Of a DNA stretch of 64,000 nt, positions 13,453 through 25,024 are shown piece by piece; within the stretch, counting starts at the first letter, position 1; each line of letters starts with the position of its first letter. The notes below the pieces were generated by a model. That model had not been told where the DNA came from. It did not search any database and worked only from the letters and a program-made list of their open reading frames with translations. Source of the stretch: Rutidosis leptorrhynchoides (Eukaryota; Streptophyta; Magnoliopsida; Asterales; Asteraceae). Both the position numbers and the translations under genes were made by a program. The stretch spans positions 344,229,501 through 344,293,500 of the forward strand of contig NC_092338.1 in NCBI RefSeq assembly GCF_046630445.1, given 5' to 3'.

Positions 13453-15815
13453 ATGCCTAGATTCAGTAGTCTCAACCCCTTCAGGAGAAAGGTAAAGATT
13501 TCACCCCTAATCTCTTTAAATTCGAATTTTTGTGTTCTTGAGCTAGAAAATTTATATTTTGATTTTGTTAAATTTAGGTGTAATTAGAGCTAAATTGTTG
13601 TTAAATTATGCATGTATATCCTAGATAGAAGCTATTTAACATGAATTGAAGCTAAAAACTTCAAATTTTTAAGAATCTAGGGTTTGTGTTCTTGAGCAAT
13701 TTGGGGCTTTTTGATATAAACAGGTTATGGCCGATTTTTGTCATGAATTGTTGCTAAATTAAGTAGTGTAACATGTTTAGGTAGTTAATTAATCCAAACT
13801 TTGAGCCTAAACATGTTTTTGAGAATTAAAGTAGACTTTTTAAGTCTAAAAATTCATGAACTTGGATAATTTGATATAAAGGCCATTTGAAACTTGTTTC
13901 ATTGCGAGTAGTGATTATTTTGGCATGTTATTTAAGATAAATGCTTATGAACTTGATGTACATTTTTCGTATATGCTTATTTGACAAAGTATAGACTTGA
14001 CAAAAATATGAAAATGAGCACTAGTTTGATTTGAATGCAATGTAACAAGTGTTTAATTGTTATAATAATTATTGTTGACATGTTTAAGAGTTTAAATGTG
14101 ATAAAACATTATACACATTTTCGTATGTAAAAGTGTAGAATTGTTATTGTTAAGAAAATGTGTATAAAATGTGTTATGAATTGAACAGGTCATCATAATT
14201 GTTTCAAGTTATTATTTTGCTAACACTAATGCATATTTGGATACACAAATTTTGTGTTTAATGTGTTTTGCAGAAAGCCGATACTGGAGGTTCAGGAGCA
14301 TCATCGTCCAGGCAACCAGAGCCGGAACCGGAAATGTTTCATGAACAGGAACAACATATGCAACAAGAAGAAGAAGAACAGGAGGAGCAACATATTCCTT
14401 ATCACGATCAAGATCAATTATTCGTGAATCAGTTTCGTCAATTCGCTCCACATCAAAGGATTCTGAGTTTAGACATTAATGAAGATCAGTTACACCCAAA
14501 TCTGAGATTTGATAGATGTTGGATAGAGTATCCAGATTATCAAAAGAACATGCACATTCTCTACTTTAAGGTTGTTGAAATGCCAAGGGCAATTGACTGG
14601 GTACCTTTGGAAACAGTTGACCTTGCCGAACCGATTCGGCAATTATTGGTGCAAAGGTATGGTAATTCTCAGTTTAACGATTGGATGCGCCTATTTTCCA
14701 TTCGTAGAACCATATATAGGGAATGGTGTATAGAATTACTTAGTACTATTAAGTTAAACAGTGATGTTAGGAGGATAGATGATAGAAGCTTTATTAGATT
14801 TCTGTTAGGTGGACGCATGTACAGAATGTCCATGATAGATTTAGCCAGGGCCTTACAGATTTACACCCCTGCTGAACTTTTGAGCCCCGACTGTAATAGC
14901 CTGATTGCCCAAGGAGAAAGGGTAGATAGGGAATTTGATGTTAACGCTGTCTGGAGGCGTATGTCACACTTTAATGAATTTCACGCCAGTGGAAATCATA
15001 CATACTTAGATATAGACAGAGCTGAACTCCGGGTGATTCATAGATTCTTAGCAAACACAATTACACAAAGGGGTAGGAATAAGGAGAAATTGACCGTAAA
15101 CGATTTGTTCTACCTTAAGTGTATTAGAGACCCGAGGAGTTTCGTTAACATTCCCTATTGTGTTGGTTATTATCTCGCTAATGTAGTTTCGGGGATGAAA
15201 TCGGGGAGTATTATAGGTGGTGGTATTTTCATTACTCTCATTGGAGAGTATTTAGGTGTAGATAAGCACCAAGGGGGTCCAATGAACGAAATAGAGGACG
15301 GAGGTGAAACTATAAGTTCAAACCTTTATCACGGTGCAAGGGTATTATTGATGAGACGTGGTCGGGTATATCGATACGAGGGACCTCAGCGACAGGTAGA
15401 GAGAGGTTCGGATGACGAGATGGAGGAGGCGAACAACATTATAGGAGTTGTTCGGGAGACTGCTCTTGATTTAGGTATTCGTATGGAGGATGAATACATG
15501 ACGAACTATGATAGGCATATGCAGTACGAGGCATGGCAACGCCGGAATGACTACGAGCATTCCCGGCAACGAGAGCATGACCGATGGGATTATCATCAGC
15601 GCCAAATTATAAGCCAGTTGCAGCCTGGTGAGATGTATTATCCGACCCGACCCGCATACTATCCCGCACATCAGCCAGAGATGAGACCACCCTATGATTC
15701 ATATGATTATGACGCAGCATACCAGTACACCTATAATCAGCCATGGAACCCGGACGCGAACATGAATTGGGATCCATATCCTAATTTCCCTCCTAACCCA
15801 CCTCCTGATCAGTAG
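13453..15815 (+). CDS. Athila ORF-1-type protein in the env position, two exons (13453-13491 joined to 14274-15815)
   Basis: The large exon encodes about 513 residues resembling the ATHILA ORF-1 family: an acidic Gln/Glu-rich start, a middle domain of about 300 residues, and a Tyr/Pro/Gln-rich tail. It has no in-frame ATG near its start. A 13-codon ORF begins at ATG 13453 and ends at AAG|GTAAAG (donor 13492); the large exon begins after TTTTGCAG (acceptor 14272-14273). The 782-bp intron is phase 0 and the spliced frame is open, 526 codons in all. The position corresponds to the env-like gene of Athila elements, but I see no signal peptide and no clear membrane anchor, so a true envelope role is not supported. 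Function unknown. Confidence 0.75.
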
Positions 15816-17897
15816 ATATAAGTGGTAATTTCTATTTTTATTTTAAAAACTTAACATTTTATTATATTTATGTAATGTTTGATATTTTATTATTATTGTG
15901 TACTAATATTTTTCTTATAGTTCGAAAGTGGGATGCCAAAGTTCCATTTCAAATTGCATGTATGATTATATTTGTATTGTATGTATTCTCTTTTATGCAC
16001 AAAACAGGGTAAAACAACGGGTTTTCAAAGACTGGCATTAAGTTCAGCAAAAGCAAGTAATTTTGACGACAATGATGCAAAATGTATGTGAAATAACAAC
16101 AAGACGGAATGAACAAATGACGTGCACCATTTATCATTCAGCAAACAAACGCCAATATATTTGGAAACTTTGGTAAAAATTTAATCATTTTCACACAAAT
16201 CACCCTCAATAATTTAAATTGTTACTGATTTCTTGCAAATGAGGGCATTGCAAGATCTTAAGTGTGGGAAGGGATTAAATTCTTTCGGATTTTAAAATTT
16301 TTATATTAAACACTTGGTTACCATTAAAAATACTAGTAAAGCAGTAGTTGTATTAGAATCTAGTGCTCTCTGATAATAAAGAACAGCCCTGGTCTTATAT
16401 ACTGACTACCCAATTCTAGTAAAATTTTTCAAAATTTTCAAATAAATGAATTCAAAATCATGTTTATACATATTTATGAACGATAAAACTAGGTTTTAAC
16501 ACCGAAATTATTGTTACCCCGGAAAGGACATAAATTGAGAAACAAACTAAAATGTTAAAATTCATTTAAAATGGAATAGAGGACGATAAAAAGAAAAATA
16601 AAAAGCCAAGTGTGGGAAAATTTACCAAGTTATTTTAAACATATGTCACATATATTTGTAACAAATAACTGAAAATACTTTTGCTTTGGACTAAACTAAA
16701 CTGTTTTACCCGATGAAAGAAAAGAAGAGATGGATCTACACGATGAATCAATTCCATCATTAAAAGGAAGTAAAGTCTTCCGAAAAAGAAACGCGCTTCT
16801 TGATTTAGGTCATGAAGTTGTCGTCCAGACCAGCTGTAGGTTGACGAAAAATCTAGAAAAGTCATCTCTAAAATCGGCTGGAAATCCACGAACCTCAGCA
16901 TTAAACAGGGTCGCCAAGTGGTCAGATTTATCCTAACCATGAGAAGGATTTATCTCGTACAATAGGGAGGCACCGTGCAAATTAGCTGGATAAGACTAAT
17001 GAATCAGATCCCCAGAAAGGATAATCTCCTTAAAGATTAAAAATCAGCTTTTAAGACTGATATTACTCAATCCTAGAGATTGACCTTAAAGATTGAGAAT
17101 TCAAACTCATGGAATTCAATGATATCTAAACTCGAGCTTGAACGAGAAAATATTTTGATAAAAATACAAACCGATTTGTTTTCTGAAAACCCTATTTTCA
17201 ATGCGTTCATTACCATTGAACGTAAAATCCTAGGAATTCACCTGGAATTCATTAGGTCACCTGAACTAAATCGGGTGTCAACCGTAAGAACGGTGGTTGC
17301 ATAACATGGTCAAAGACAGGACCTTGTGCCAGACCGAAAAATTATAAGGGTGAGCTTTACTATTGCTCCTACCAAGGATAGTAATTGCGTCCGACACATT
17401 ATAAACCATAATCAAAAGCATGTCACGGGACATTGCCTTAACAGTTGCTTGTTCAACGCTTTCCTTTACAACCGGACGGTAGTTTGCCGAAAGGTAATAT
17501 ACGGAACAAGTAAACTGGACGTGTTGCTTTCCAAATACAAGGTTAGCAAGTGGGTGACACAAAACCGCAAGTTTTGAGCTAAAATTTTCAAATCTGAAAC
17601 CCACCAAACCCACAAAAATATTTTGCAAACACCGGTAAAGGGTTATTCCGGAAAACTTATCTAGGGGAAAAACTAGATTTAATTTTCAAAAGATCAAATG
17701 TTTTCATAAAGATCCAATTTCCTTAATGGATCTAAATTTTTATAGTCATGTGAGACTGTAAACCATATCGTTACTACCATTGTTTATACCGCCGTATAGA
17801 AATCACTGATGTACAAAGTGTGAAGAATAAAGAAGTGATTCTAGTATTTCAAGACAATATTGCTTGAGGACAAGCAACGCTCAAGTGTGGGAATATT
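15816..17897 (+). other. Athila 3' noncoding region and polypurine tract
   Basis: Roughly 2 kb between the env-position ORF and the 3' LTR. The phrase AAGTGTGGGAA recurs at about 16260 and 16610 and forms the likely polypurine tract just before the LTR (about 17883-17897). The older copy matches 16764-17897 (as 1-539 and 26034-26627). Only one small ORF (16730-16936) stands out. Confidence 0.7.
16730..16936 (+). CDS. possible small basic ORF in the Athila 3' region
   Basis: 68 codons, Lys/Arg/Ser-rich, no recognised domain. The older copy (positions 1-177) keeps the same frame and the same stop, with roughly four silent and three amino-acid changes by eye. Open frame in both copies hints at coding use, but the region is short and the silent/replacement ratio is not decisive. 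It may be chance. Confidence 0.25.
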   Translation: MDLHDESIPSLKGSKVFRKRNALLDLGHEVVVQTSCRLTKNLEKSSLKSAGNPRTSALNRVAKWSDLS

Positions 17898-19878
17898 TGA
17901 TAATGCTAAAAACGAACATATATTTCATAGCATTATTCCTCAAGAAAGACAAGCTTTTAGTTGCAATTGTTCTATTTATAAGTGATATTCGTTTAAATAA
18001 TAAAAGGTGAAGACAAAAGACAGATTCGACAAATTGTAGACAAAAAGGTCCAAAGAGCTATAAAGTACAAGATACAACTAAAAAGGTTCAAAATATTGAT
18101 GAGGAACGTCTCAAAATGACAAGAGTACAAGTTGCGGAACGCAAAGTACGCGATTTAAAATAATACGCGAGGACGTCCGAAAATCCGGAACCGGGACCTG
18201 AGCCAAGAAGAAACGCCCGACGCAACGGACCAAAAATATCTAGTCTACTATGCACAAGAATATAATATAATATATATATAATTATATATAATTATATATT
18301 ATATATATTATTATTATTATATTACGTCGGCAAGAAGAAAACAAAAGTAGTTGGCTGAATCCAGGGTGGCCATGCGACTCGCATGGCCAGAAGCACAAAA
18401 CCATGCGAGTCGCATGGTGTGAGATTTCTGGTCAGGTCCTATAAATAGCCAGTTTTCTGACGAGTTTTAAAATAATTTTTTTCTTCTCTTCATACGAAGT
18501 AATATATATTTATATTTATAATTTATATTTTAATTTTAATTCTAATAATAAGGGTATGTTAGCGAATGTTGTAAGGGTGTAAGTCGAAATTCTGTCCGTG
18601 TAACGCTACGCTATTTTTAATCATTGTAAGTTATGTTCAACCTTTTTATATTAATGTCTCGTAGCTAAGTTATTATTATGCTTGTTTAAAACGAAGTAAT
18701 CATGATGTTGGGCTAATTACTAAAATTGGGTAATTGGACTTTGTACCATAATTGGGGTTTGGACAAAAGAACGACACTTGTGGAAACTAGGCTATGGGCT
18801 ATTAATGGGCTTTATATTTGTTTAACTAAATGAAAGTTTGTTAATGTTAATATAAAGATTTACAATTGGGCGTCCCTATAAATTACCATATAAACTCGAT
18901 CGGACACGATGGGCGGGGTATTTATATGTACGAATAATCGTTCATTTAACCGGACACGGGAATGGATTAAAAGCCACTAGAATAATTAAAACAGGGGTGA
19001 AATTACATTCAAGGGTAATTGGTGTAATTGTTAACAAAGTAGTAAAACCTTGGTTTACACGCAGTCGATAACCTGGTGTATTCATTAAACAAAGTATTAA
19101 AACCTTGTTACAATTCGAATCCCCAATTAGTTGGAATATTTATCTTCGGGTATAATAATAATTTGACAAGGACACTTGCAATTTATATTTATGACTGATG
19201 GACTGTTATGGACAAAAACCAGACGGACATATTGAATAATTCAGGACAAAGGACAATTAACCCATGGGCATAAAACTAAAATCAACACGTCAAACATCAT
19301 GATTACGGAAGTTTAAATAAGCATAATTCTTTTATTTCATATTTAATTTCCTTTATTTTATATTTAATTGCACTTCTAATTATCGCACTTTTATTGTTAT
19401 TTAATCGCACTTTTAATTATCGTACTTTTAATTATCGCAATTTAATTTTATCGCATTTTTATTATTCGCAATTTCATTATCGTTATTTACTTTACGCTTT
19501 AATTTAAAGTCTTGTATTTATTTTATATTTTACATTAGGTTTTAACTGCGACTAAAGTTTTAAAATCGACAAACCGGTCATTAAACGGTAAAAACCCCCC
19601 TTTATAATAATAATATTACTTATATATATATTTGTATTTTTATAAAATTAAACTAATATAGCGTTGAGCTTTGCTTAAAGATCTCCCTGTGGAACGAACC
19701 GGACTTACTAAAAACTACACTACTGTACGATTAGGTACACTGCCTATAAGTGTTGTAGCAAGGTTTAAGTATATCCATTCTATAAATAAATAAATATCTT
19801 GTGTAAAATTGTATCGTATTTAATAGTATTTTTCTGCGTAAAATATAAGCTATTTTATATACACCTCGTTCGACATCA
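17898..19878 (+). repeat. young Athila 3' LTR
   Basis: 1981 bp, identical by eye to 2653-4633, offset 15245. It carries the palindrome pair at 18371-18385 and 18402-18416. The right flank GTCAC (19879-19883) completes the target duplication. Confidence 0.95.
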
Positions 19879-19883
19879 GTCAC

Positions 19884-20222
19884 CTAACCACTTGTATGTT
19901 AAGTCTACATGTTTACACAAGTAGGACGACTTGATTTGGGAATCATGAACTTAGGGTCACCGAAGCATGATGAACAAATAGGCGTTGATGGAATAAATAT
20001 GCCATGCAAAAGGATTGCATGATCCCATAACTTAGAAGTTGCAAAAGGATTGCAATTGTCATATAATGACTACCTAGCTAAATCAAATAACGGGATAAAG
20101 GTCACCTAACCGAAATTTGATTTACCGTTGGATTCTAATATTTAATAAGTCAATTAAAATTTAAAAGGGTATTGAATGTTAAATTAAAATCGATACTTAA
20201 ACGAACTTTGTTAATTTTGTAG
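19884..20222 (+). other. copia leader, second part
   Basis: Continuation of the copia leader after the Athila. No gene. It contains another copy of the leader phrase GGGATAAAGGTCACCTAACC (about 20092-20111). TTTTGTAG directly precedes the gag ATG and could act as a splice acceptor. Confidence 0.7.
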
Positions 20223-22652
20223 ATGGCCGCCAATAATAACAACAACATTCCAAACGCACCACTTAACCTAAACCACCTATCATTAAGGTCTCTCTTAGAG
20301 AAAGACAAACTCAACCATACCAACTTTATGGATTGGTTCCGCAATCTTCGGATTGTCCTCAAACAAGAGGATAAAATGTATGTGCTTGAGGACCCCATTC
20401 CCGATCAACCGGATGAGAATGATGTGGAGGCAATGGCCTCTTACGATAAGTATTGCCACGACTCCCTTCAAGTCTCATGCTTAATGCTTGGGACTATGAT
20501 ACCCGAACTCCAAAAGGATTTCGAGCACCATAGTGCATACGACATGATAACGCAATTGAAGGAGATGTTCCTCCAACAAGCACGTGTCGAGCGCTTCGAA
20601 ACGGTTTGGGCGCTACATGCTTGTCGTATGGACGATACCCAATCGGTTTCATCTTATGTACTTAAGATGAAAAGCCTTATTGATCGTGCTAACCGTCTTA
20701 ACTTGAACATATCAAATGAGTTAGCCACCGATCTTATCCTTAACTCCCTATCAAAAAGGTTTGATCAATTTGTAATTAACTACAATATGAATGGGATGGA
20801 TAAGAGCATAGGTGAGCTTCACGGTATGCTTAGAACGGCGGAAACTAGCATGGGTAAAAGGGCTTTACCCGTGTTAGCAATCGATCAAGGTGGGTCCAAA
20901 AGTAAGACCTCTAAGCCAAAGGTGGCTAAGAGAAAAGGACCCGCCCATCAAGGCAAAGGGAAGGGAAAGATGGTTACCTCAACCATCAACAAGGCTAAGA
21001 AACAAAAGGTAGCCGAGAAGGCAAACCCCAAGGAAGACCCATGTTTCGGTTGCGGTGAAATGGGTCATTGGAAACGAAACTGTCCGATCTATCTTAAGGA
21101 GTTGAAGGAGAAGAGGGATGCAGGGCAAACCTCAGGTAATATATATATGGTATATATAGAGCTTAGTATTACTTCTTCTAATACATGGGTATTAGACACT
21201 GGATGTGGAACTCACATTTGCAATTCATTGCAGGGGTTCAAAAGAAGTAGCAAGCAAACGGGAACATCAAGTCTCTACATGGGTAATGGAGCCAAAGTGC
21301 AAGTGAAGGCTCAAGGAGACTTTGTGTTAAAACTTCCAAGTGGCTTGGAACTTATTTTGAAAGATGTTTTGTATGCACCCGATTTATGTCGAAACATTAT
21401 TTCCATTTCCCGTTTGAAACAATGTGGTTTTAATCTTAATTTTGTTAATGACGATATCCATATTTATTTAGATAATGTATTCTATTTCAAGGCTTCACCT
21501 TCAAATGGAATTTATGAATTGGTTCATGATGACACATCATCTAGTAGCTCAATGTACCATACAAGCACCAAGAAACTCAAAAGGGATTTGAGTGATTCCT
21601 ACTTATGGCATTGTCGCCTTGGTCACATAAACAAGAACCGAATACATACACTTCAAAAGAATGGACTTTTGAAATCAAATGAAATGGATTCGTTTGAAGT
21701 ATGTGAATCTTGTTTACAAGGCAAGATGACTAAAGCACCTTTCAAAGGGACCCATGAAAGGGCTAAAGATTTATTGGGATTAATACATTCGGATGTATGT
21801 GGACCCTTTAAACCCATGACTAGGAATGGTGAAAGATACTTTGTTACTTTCATTGATGACTTTAGTCGTTTCGGATATGTCTACTTATTAAGACATAAGG
21901 ACGAAACGTTTGAAGCATTCAAAGAATATCAAAACGAAGTACAAAATCAACTCAATAGGACAATTAAGGTACTTTGTACCGATAGAGGAGGTGAATACCT
22001 AAGCGATGCCTTCCAAAATCATCTTAGGAGTTGTGGGATTATCTCACAACTTACTCCACCCGGAACACCCCAACTTAATGGAGTTTCCGAAAGGAGGAAC
22101 CGAACCCTAATGGATATGGTTCGATCTATAATGGCAAGAAGCTCGTTGCCTCTATCATTTTGGGGTTATTGTCTAAGCTCCGCGGCTCGTATTTTAAATA
22201 TGGCCCCAACCAAGAAAGTGGAACGAACTCCTCACGAGATGTGGTTTGGTAAACCTCCATCTCTATCATACTTAAAGGTATGGGGATGTGAAGCTTATCC
22301 TAAGTGTTACGTCCCTAATAAGTTGAATGCTCGATCCACGAAGTGTATCTTCATAGGATATCCCAAGGATGATATGGGATACTATTTCTATGATCCATCC
22401 GAGCAGAATGTATTTGTTGCTCGGAAGGCGGAATTCCTTGAAACTAAGTTCCTAATGGAAGGAAACAGTGAAAGGAAGATAGATCTTGAAGAGGTTCAAG
22501 ATCAAGTAGATGATACACAATTGGTTGACACTGGCACTCAACATGAAAATATTGATAGTGATCAAATGGATGATCAAAATACACAAGGCATTCGTAGATC
22601 TGGTAGGATTAGCAATCCTCCTGAGAGATATGGGTTTCTCATAGATGGTTGA
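20223..22652 (+). CDS. copia gag-protease-integrase part of the polyprotein
   Basis: 809 residues. Gag of the UBN2 type at about 20-210, zinc knuckle CFGCGEMGHWKRNC (C274-C287), protease at VLDTGCGTHIC (D325), integrase zinc site H463/H468/C494/C497, and catalytic D524, D587, E623 with 35 residues between the last two. The start ATGGCC has good context. The frame stops at TGA (22650-22652) in the linker between integrase and RT; the RT frame continues in the same phase after it, so one base change separates this from a full polyprotein. Confidence 0.92.
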   Translation: MAANNNNNIPNAPLNLNHLSLRSLLEKDKLNHTNFMDWFRNLRIVLKQEDKMYVLEDPIPDQPDENDVEAMASYDKYCHDSLQVSCLMLGTMIPELQKDFEHHSAYDMITQLKEMFLQQARVERFETVWALHACRMDDTQSVSSYVLKMKSLIDRANRLNLNISNELATDLILNSLSKRFDQFVINYNMNGMDKSIGELHGMLRTAETSMGKRALPVLAIDQGGSKSKTSKPKVAKRKGPAHQGKGKGKMVTSTINKAKKQKVAEKANPKEDPCFGCGEMGHWKRNCPIYLKELKEKRDAGQTSGNIYMVYIELSITSSNTWVLDTGCGTHICNSLQGFKRSSKQTGTSSLYMGNGAKVQVKAQGDFVLKLPSGLELILKDVLYAPDLCRNIISISRLKQCGFNLNFVNDDIHIYLDNVFYFKASPSNGIYELVHDDTSSSSSMYHTSTKKLKRDLSDSYLWHCRLGHINKNRIHTLQKNGLLKSNEMDSFEVCESCLQGKMTKAPFKGTHERAKDLLGLIHSDVCGPFKPMTRNGERYFVTFIDDFSRFGYVYLLRHKDETFEAFKEYQNEVQNQLNRTIKVLCTDRGGEYLSDAFQNHLRSCGIISQLTPPGTPQLNGVSERRNRTLMDMVRSIMARSSLPLSFWGYCLSSAARILNMAPTKKVERTPHEMWFGKPPSLSYLKVWGCEAYPKCYVPNKLNARSTKCIFIGYPKDDMGYYFYDPSEQNVFVARKAEFLETKFLMEGNSERKIDLEEVQDQVDDTQLVDTGTQHENIDSDQMDDQNTQGIRRSGRISNPPERYGFLIDG

Positions 22653-22664
22653 TATACGGTTGAT

Positions 22665-24254
22665 TTGGATGAACCAACAAACTACCAAGATGCTTTATCA
22701 AGGATTGATAAAGATAAATGGCAGGAAGCCATGAACGCTGAGATGCAATCCATGTATGAAAACCAAGTGTGGGAACTTGTTGAGCAACCTCCTAGCTCTA
22801 AGCTAGTTGATTGCAAATGGCTTTTCAAAATGAAAACCGACATACATGGAAACTTGGATACATATAAAGCCAGACTTGTTGCAAAAGGTTTCACTCAAAC
22901 TCAAGGGGTTGATTATGATGAAACTTTCTCGCCTGTGGCAATGCTAAAGTCTATTAGGATATTATTTGCCATTGCTGCTCACTACGACTATGAAATATGG
23001 CAAATGGATGTCAAAACCGCTTTCCTAAATGGATATCTTATGGAAGATGTCTATATGGTCCAGCCTGAAGGTTTTGTTGATCCAAAATATCCTAAAAGTG
23101 TATGCAAGTTAAAGAAGTCAATCTACGGATTGAAACAAGCATCTAGAATGTGGAATCATCGTTTTAATGAGGAAGCCGAGAAATTTGGCTTCATTAAAAA
23201 TGGTGATGAAGCTTGTGTATATAAGAAAGCTAGTGGGAGCACTATCATGTTCCTTGTACTATATGTGGATGATATATTATTATTTGGGAATGATATTACC
23301 ACAATGCAAGGAGTCAAAACTTGGCTGAAGAGTTGCTTCTCCATTAAGGATCTTGGAGATGCACAATACATATTGGGGATAGGGATCTATAGGAATAGAT
23401 CCAAGAGATTGATAGGTTTAAGTCAAAGTACATACATTGATAAAATCTTGAAAAGGTTCAAGATGGAAAACTCTAAGAGAGGTTTGGTACCTATTCAAAA
23501 AGGAACCGTTCTCAGTTCATCTCAGTGTCCTACCACGAAAGATGAACAAGAGAGAATGAAGAAAGTCCCATACGCATCTGCTATTGGGTCTATCATGTAT
23601 GCAATGATATGTACTAGACCGGATGTGTCATGCGCTCTAAGCTTGACAAGTAGATACCAGAATAACCCAGGAAATAGTCATTGGATTGCTGTTAAAAGCA
23701 TATTGAAATACCTTAGGAGGACTAAGGATATGTTTCTAATATATGGGTCTGGTGAGGAGGAACTCGCTGTAAAAGGTTACGTGGATGCGAGTTTCCAAAC
23801 TGATCGAGATGACTCTCGATCACAATCCGGTTATGTCTTCATGTTAAATGGTGGTGCGGTCTCTTGGAAGAGTTCGAAACAGGAGGTTGTTGCGTTATCC
23901 ACTACAGAGTCGGAGTACATTGCCGCCTCACTGGCAGCTCAGGAAGCTGCATGGATGAAGAAATTCATCGACGACTTAGGAGTGGTCCCTTCCATTCAGG
24001 ACCCTCTTGAGATCTTTTGTGACAACGAGGGTGCGATTGCTCAAATCAAGGAACCTCGTGCTCATCAAAAGACTCGTCACATTGAGCGGAGATTCAACTA
24101 CATCAGGGATGAGGTTGAAAAGGGAAAGATATGTATTCACAAAGTTCACACAGATCAAAATGTTGCGGATCCACTCACGAAGCTTTTACATGGGCCAAAG
24201 CATGAGGGACATGTTTGTGCATTAGGGCTTCGGTATTCTAGTGATTGGAATTGA
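22665..24254 (+). CDS. copia reverse transcriptase-RNase H part of the polyprotein
   Basis: About 529 residues in the same phase as the upstream copia ORF, separated only by the in-frame TGA at 22650. It opens with the usual copia RT region (EAMNAEMQSM, then WLFKMK). It has the YVDD catalytic motif in LVLYVDDILLFG and RNase H with GYVDASFQTD, ESEYIA and CDNEGAIAQ. The C terminus HKVHTDQNVADPLTK is typical of copia RNase H. With no start codon of its own in a normal context, it would need readthrough of the TGA, or it is dead through that stop. Confidence 0.9.
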   Translation: MDEPTNYQDALSRIDKDKWQEAMNAEMQSMYENQVWELVEQPPSSKLVDCKWLFKMKTDIHGNLDTYKARLVAKGFTQTQGVDYDETFSPVAMLKSIRILFAIAAHYDYEIWQMDVKTAFLNGYLMEDVYMVQPEGFVDPKYPKSVCKLKKSIYGLKQASRMWNHRFNEEAEKFGFIKNGDEACVYKKASGSTIMFLVLYVDDILLFGNDITTMQGVKTWLKSCFSIKDLGDAQYILGIGIYRNRSKRLIGLSQSTYIDKILKRFKMENSKRGLVPIQKGTVLSSSQCPTTKDEQERMKKVPYASAIGSIMYAMICTRPDVSCALSLTSRYQNNPGNSHWIAVKSILKYLRRTKDMFLIYGSGEEELAVKGYVDASFQTDRDDSRSQSGYVFMLNGGAVSWKSSKQEVVALSTTESEYIAASLAAQEAAWMKKFIDDLGVVPSIQDPLEIFCDNEGAIAQIKEPRAHQKTRHIERRFNYIRDEVEKGKICIHKVHTDQNVADPLTKLLHGPKHEGHVCALGLRYSSDWN

Positions 24255-25024
24255 TCTATTTTATGTATTGTATTGGAACGAATTAGTTCAAACTCATTAA
24301 TATAATTATGGTATTAATTTATTTATGAGTCATGTTCAAATTTTGCATATTTTATCCAAGAATAAACTATTATTCTGAATCCCGTAGTTGATCACATTTG
24401 TGGGAACAAGTGTGAGGTCTAGACTATTATGAACTTGGATTGGTTAGCATTCAAATGGTGAATGTGGGGCAAGGTTGCGACCAAGGTTCATAGATATTTG
24501 TGGGAAACAAATATTGGAAGACCCGCTCTCAAGAATTACTGTATAGAGCCTTTGTGGTTGATCACATGTAATCTTGAGTAAAGGCGAATATCATTGTATC
24601 CTCTGACCTGAGATACATATTGGGTTCGGATATTCACCAAGTATTGTGCCTTGATTCTTTCCTTCGCTATTCTGAAATATGGTAGTACATAAGGAAGAAC
24701 TCAGGTATATTACAAAGTGTATATCTAGGACGTATGTAGTCAAGATGGAATTTGTCCCTCTTATTCGTTGAGAGTCAGATGTCTAAGGCCTGAAAAGTTA
24801 AATCTATAAGAGAGTGATCACTCTGTATCTCCTGGATTTAACATGACATCTAGGACGAAAGGAAATAATGAAAGATTCACCTAATCATATTCGAGATGGG
24901 AACTCGAAAGGGATGATGTTATTGAATGGCACAAAGTCATAACATATTAGGGGTGATGGACGGTGTGTTAGGCTGTATCCATCACTTGCATTAATTTCTT
25001 ATGTTTCTCGTGCAAGTGGGAGAT
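24255..25024 (+). other. copia 3' untranslated region and polypurine tract
   Basis: No ORF of note. It ends with AAGTGGGAGAT (25014-25024) directly before the LTR, the plus-strand primer site. The minus-strand copia on the right (61775-62547) is homologous to this region. Confidence 0.8.

Larger units (their letters stand above)
2653..19878 (+). mobile_element. Young Athila-type Ty3/gypsy retrotransposon, complete
   Basis: Two 1981-bp LTRs (2653-4633, 17898-19878) that look identical by eye, TG...CA ends, and target duplication GTCAC (2648-2652 and 19879-19883). It has a tRNA-Asp-type primer site, one long gag-pol frame without stops, a zinc-knuckle ORF and a spliced ORF in the env position. 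The gag-pol motifs, the tRNA-Asp primer and the ATHILA ORF-1-like downstream protein place it in the Athila lineage of Ty3/gypsy. It is inserted in the copia leader in the same orientation. The intact frames and matching LTRs make it a candidate for a recently active element. Confidence 0.95.

Noticed and set aside
13453-15815. Reading the Athila env-position ORF as a viral envelope gene
   Set aside because: No signal peptide, no convincing membrane anchor and no fusion-like segment seen; better described as an ATHILA ORF-1-type protein of unknown role.
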